Under the pieces are notes generated by a model that was given only the letters and a program-made list of their open reading frames with translations, had not been told where the DNA came from and made no database searches. Both the position numbers and the translations under genes were made by a program. This document shows positions 62,701 to 64,000 of a DNA stretch of 64,000 nucleotides, one piece after another (within the stretch, counting starts at the first letter, position 1; each line of letters opens with the position of its first letter). This stretch comes from Chitinophaga fulva (lineage in GTDB: Bacteria > Bacteroidota > Bacteroidia > Chitinophagales > Chitinophagaceae): contig NZ_JABBGC010000003.1 of the NCBI RefSeq assembly GCF_012927205.1, positions 1,054,001-1,118,000 on the forward strand. The letters run 5' to 3'.

Positions 62701-63141
62701 ACCCATCCCGGTACAGTCAATCCCTTCAGGGATGACGCCAACGCCGGCAAAAACACCTACGTAGGCCCTGGCGTGATCGTTACTTCCGGAGATATCCAAT
62801 ACGATGCAGACGGCAATATCATCTCCGACAGCCGGAAGTTTGCCCCCAATACCAAAGCGGTGAACTATATCGACTATATGATCAACACCAGCAACAACGC
62901 CAACACCAACAACAACTACTACTCCCAAACCTTCCTGAAGCTGCGTGAAGTGAACTTCACCTGGCAGCTGCCCGGAAAATGGATGCGCAGGACGTTTATC
63001 AGAGACGCTTCGCTGTCGCTCGTTGGCCGTAACCTGTTGTTGTTCTCCAAATTACCCAACGTTGATCCGGACACAGGGAAAGATGAACTGCAGACACCAT
63101 CCTCCCGCAGCATGGGCTTCAACCTGAATTTAAAGTTCTAA
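59719..63141 (+). CDS. SusC/RagA TonB-linked outer membrane transporter, second locus
   Basis: A 1140-residue transporter. Signal peptide (VVGILLCLMPAVPFTTQAQ), STN domain (about 45-115), CarboxypepD-regulatory-like domain (VKGTVTDAKDNSPLPGVIISIKG), plug (LGIQKEKKSLGYAVQTVKG.., VLKGTSASALYGSIGQFGALMIT) and a barrel ending MGFNLNLKF. With the STN domain it probably takes part in FecR/sigma signalling. FecR is 47 bases upstream, SusD ten bases downstream. Confidence 0.95.
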   Translation: MQRKLLIHHKVVGILLCLMPAVPFTTQAQDIMAKGTVRQHARETYLLSEVFPVLENTHKVKFSYNSAILAGKSVSAQAFRKMEQADITTGLPALLHPYGLTCEPIQGNYYAVKVLPFTGHAQTQITVKGTVTDAKDNSPLPGVIISIKGKTKGANSNETGHYSLAGVEEGDVLRFSLVGYKSQEIPVNGRAQIDIALQQDVAGLSEVVVTALGIQKEKKSLGYAVQTVKGDNMTKAREPNLIGSLTGRVAGLVIRNSTDMFRDATIQLRGQKPLIVIDGIPDQTADMWKVNPDDVESINVLKGTSASALYGSIGQFGALMITTKRGKGKELSVDFNSSTMFQPSFIRIPDVQTTYGNGAKGKYAYVDGSGGGTEGSGWIWGPKLDQKDPSTPSGYWETPQYNSPVDPATGKLVPLPFVSRGKSNVRNFFRTGVISTNSLSITQSSDKGNFRASASHIYQLGVVPNTQLNNSSFSIAGNYNLTDRLNVDARITYNRQYSDNYPTIGYGPTNYLYNLVLWTGSDVDIRDLRNYWEPGKEKLQQRNYNTSWYNNPYFQAYELLTGYYKNNTFGSMTLDYKINRDFSVKLRSGINAFGLNEDTKEPASYIGYSSKSRGNYVARSQNYFDIVTDLIGRYEHAFSKNFAVHAEVGGSNYYRNDKYQRSTTDGLTIPGFYNLSNSANPILGNNFIEERRTSSIYGFVDMEFMHAFYVSLTGRNDKISTLPINNNSFFYPSVSGSVVLSELVKMPKWVSYLKARGSWSQVSSGVLATVANDYTYSHLSTYDKGIKWNGVPSLNFSDMLRNPNIHPQTTGAWEAGVETKLFDNRLGLDVTYYRARDYNNIVKLPVAISSGYGSYLVNGNEFLRTGWEFMLIGTPVRNTDFRWDVMVNFSKYKRVLQEIYGGASELDKIRVGERMDRIFDNVYEHDPSGNIVYESNGFPKSDPYKRYIGNSDPDWTYGMENTFRYKQFTLRFLVDGRIGGLMYSMTNAKMWWGGTHPGTVNPFRDDANAGKNTYVGPGVIVTSGDIQYDADGNIISDSRKFAPNTKAVNYIDYMINTSNNANTNNNYYSQTFLKLREVNFTWQLPGKWMRRTFIRDASLSLVGRNLLLFSKLPNVDPDTGKDELQTPSSRSMGFNLNLKF

Positions 63142-63151
63142 TCACTGAATC

Positions 63152-64000
63152 ATGCGTACATCATCAATTATCATATTTTGTTTACTGGCAACGGCTTTCA
63201 GCAGTTGCAAGAAGTTTGAGTACTTCCAGACAGACCCGAATAAACCCACCCAGGCCACGCCTGAACTACTGCTGACGAACATAGAAACCGCCGCCTTTAA
63301 CGACATCAGCACCTCGGGGGCTTTTGCCTCCCGCTACCTGGTCAATACAGACGGAATAGATTCATATCAGTATTACAACTGGCAGCGGTCCGGTTTCAAC
63401 GACTTCGGCAATCTCCGTCAGGTAGTGAAGATGGAAGAAGAAGCTACCAGGATCAATCAGCCCGTTTACCTGGCGCTGAGCAAATTTTTCCGTGCCTGGT
63501 TTTTTATGAAGCTGACGCTGGCCTTCGGCGATGTGCCTTACAGCGAGGCGCTGAAAGGGTCATCAGAAATGTTCACGCCGGCATACGACCGGCAGGAAGA
63601 TATCTTCCTGAATATCCTCAATGACCTCAAAGCCGCCGGCGATCAACTCGTCGCGGCTGATGGTGATATCCGGGGCGATGTGATTTACGGCGGTAAAAAA
63701 GAACAATGGAAACGCCTGATCAACAGCTTCTCCCTGCGGATATTAATGAGCCTGTCGCAGAAAGAAGGCAATGCCAAACTGAAAGTGAAGGAACGGTTTG
63801 CCGAAATTGTGAACAATCCGTCCAAGTATCCGCTGCTGAGTGGCAGCGCCGACAACGGGCAGCTGGTGTTCGCGGACTTGCAGGACAACCGTTATCCGTA
63901 CTACAATAACAACAGCATGCAAACAGCCTTCTACCTGGAAGAGAATTTTGTGGACCTGTTGAAACAGTACAAAGATCCCCGGTTGTTCCGTTTTGCGCAG
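63152..64000 (+). CDS. SusD-like lipoprotein (SusD/RagB-like group 2), 3' cut by window edge
   Basis: 283 codons are visible from the ATG at 63152 with no stop before the window ends. The signal peptide ends in the lipobox FSSC (Cys19). The N-terminus (DPNKPTQATPELLLTNIETAAF) and the TPR-like helices (PVYLALSKFFRAWFFMKLTLAFGDVPYSEAL, IFLNILNDLKAAGDQL) match the SusD-like group 2 family, usually about 500 residues. It pairs with the SusC gene ten bases upstream. Confidence 0.9.
   Translation, partial: MRTSSIIIFCLLATAFSSCKKFEYFQTDPNKPTQATPELLLTNIETAAFNDISTSGAFASRYLVNTDGIDSYQYYNWQRSGFNDFGNLRQVVKMEEEATRINQPVYLALSKFFRAWFFMKLTLAFGDVPYSEALKGSSEMFTPAYDRQEDIFLNILNDLKAAGDQLVAADGDIRGDVIYGGKKEQWKRLINSFSLRILMSLSQKEGNAKLKVKERFAEIVNNPSKYPLLSGSADNGQLVFADLQDNRYPYYNNNSMQTAFYLEENFVDLLKQYKDPRLFRFAQ

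Overview
The window reads as chromosomal DNA of a Bacteroidota bacterium, most likely a Chitinophaga-like member of the Chitinophagaceae. The support is two SusC/SusD loci each driven by an ECF sigma factor and a FecR anti-sigma factor, Bacteroidota-type promoters (TAnnTTTG at -7), DUF3667, DUF5000 and DUF4998 proteins, and relaxed lipoboxes. Genes lie on both strands. Most are ordinary chromosomal genes mixed with short accessory operons.

Region 1 (1-12.5 kb) is mainly housekeeping: the 3' half of plsX, a very large NtrY-like sensor kinase, mazG, tex, an enoyl-CoA hydratase, a DUF3667 tandem pair and a YD-repeat secreted protein. It also holds two inverted REP-like palindromes around a 45-bp tandem repeat, and a nested inverted repeat between tex and its convergent neighbour. 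Region 2 (12.6-13.4 kb) has tRNA-Gly and tRNA-Leu followed by a frameshifted integrase start, which is the scar of a mobile element. Region 3 (13.5-23.5 kb, minus strand) is a polysaccharide-utilisation-type locus (sigma, FecR, SusC, SusD, two discoidin/DUF lipoproteins) with no degradative enzyme beside it.

Region 4 (23.8-27.1 kb) has an azoR/hxlR divergent pair, a beta-lactamase-fold hydrolase and a cupin. Region 5 (27.2-32.3 kb, minus strand) is the most interesting. It is a tight six-gene operon with a Ycf46-type AAA+ ATPase, a DUF1257/Ycf35-like protein, a DUF2997 protein, two paralogous membrane helix-hairpin-helix proteins and a 4Fe-4S radical SAM activase. The ATPase and both membrane proteins end in the same tail, GR-x-IEF at the carboxyl terminus. 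That tail suggests a common docking, processing or modification signal and may mark an undescribed system. Region 6 (32.5-35 kb) is a TetR module with two matching operators and two alpha/beta hydrolases.

Region 7 (35-44.2 kb) appears to be a metal- or drug-export block: an HMA-like protein that lacks one of its two cysteines, an RND-MFP-TolC-MFS efflux operon, and two tandem regulators that join a GMVCxRC metal-binding-like N-terminus to an AraC helix-turn-helix. Region 8 (44.3-52.1 kb) has a WG-repeat lipoprotein, an AraC regulator, a PEBP-family protein, a bacilliredoxin, metE under a cobalamin riboswitch and a VOC protein. Region 9 (52.2-56.7 kb) is a siderophore-uptake set (SIP ferric reductase, PchR-like AraC regulator, TonB receptor). 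Region 10 (56.7-64 kb) has a Tat-exported NIF3 protein, then a second sigma/FecR/SusC/SusD locus that runs off the end of the window.
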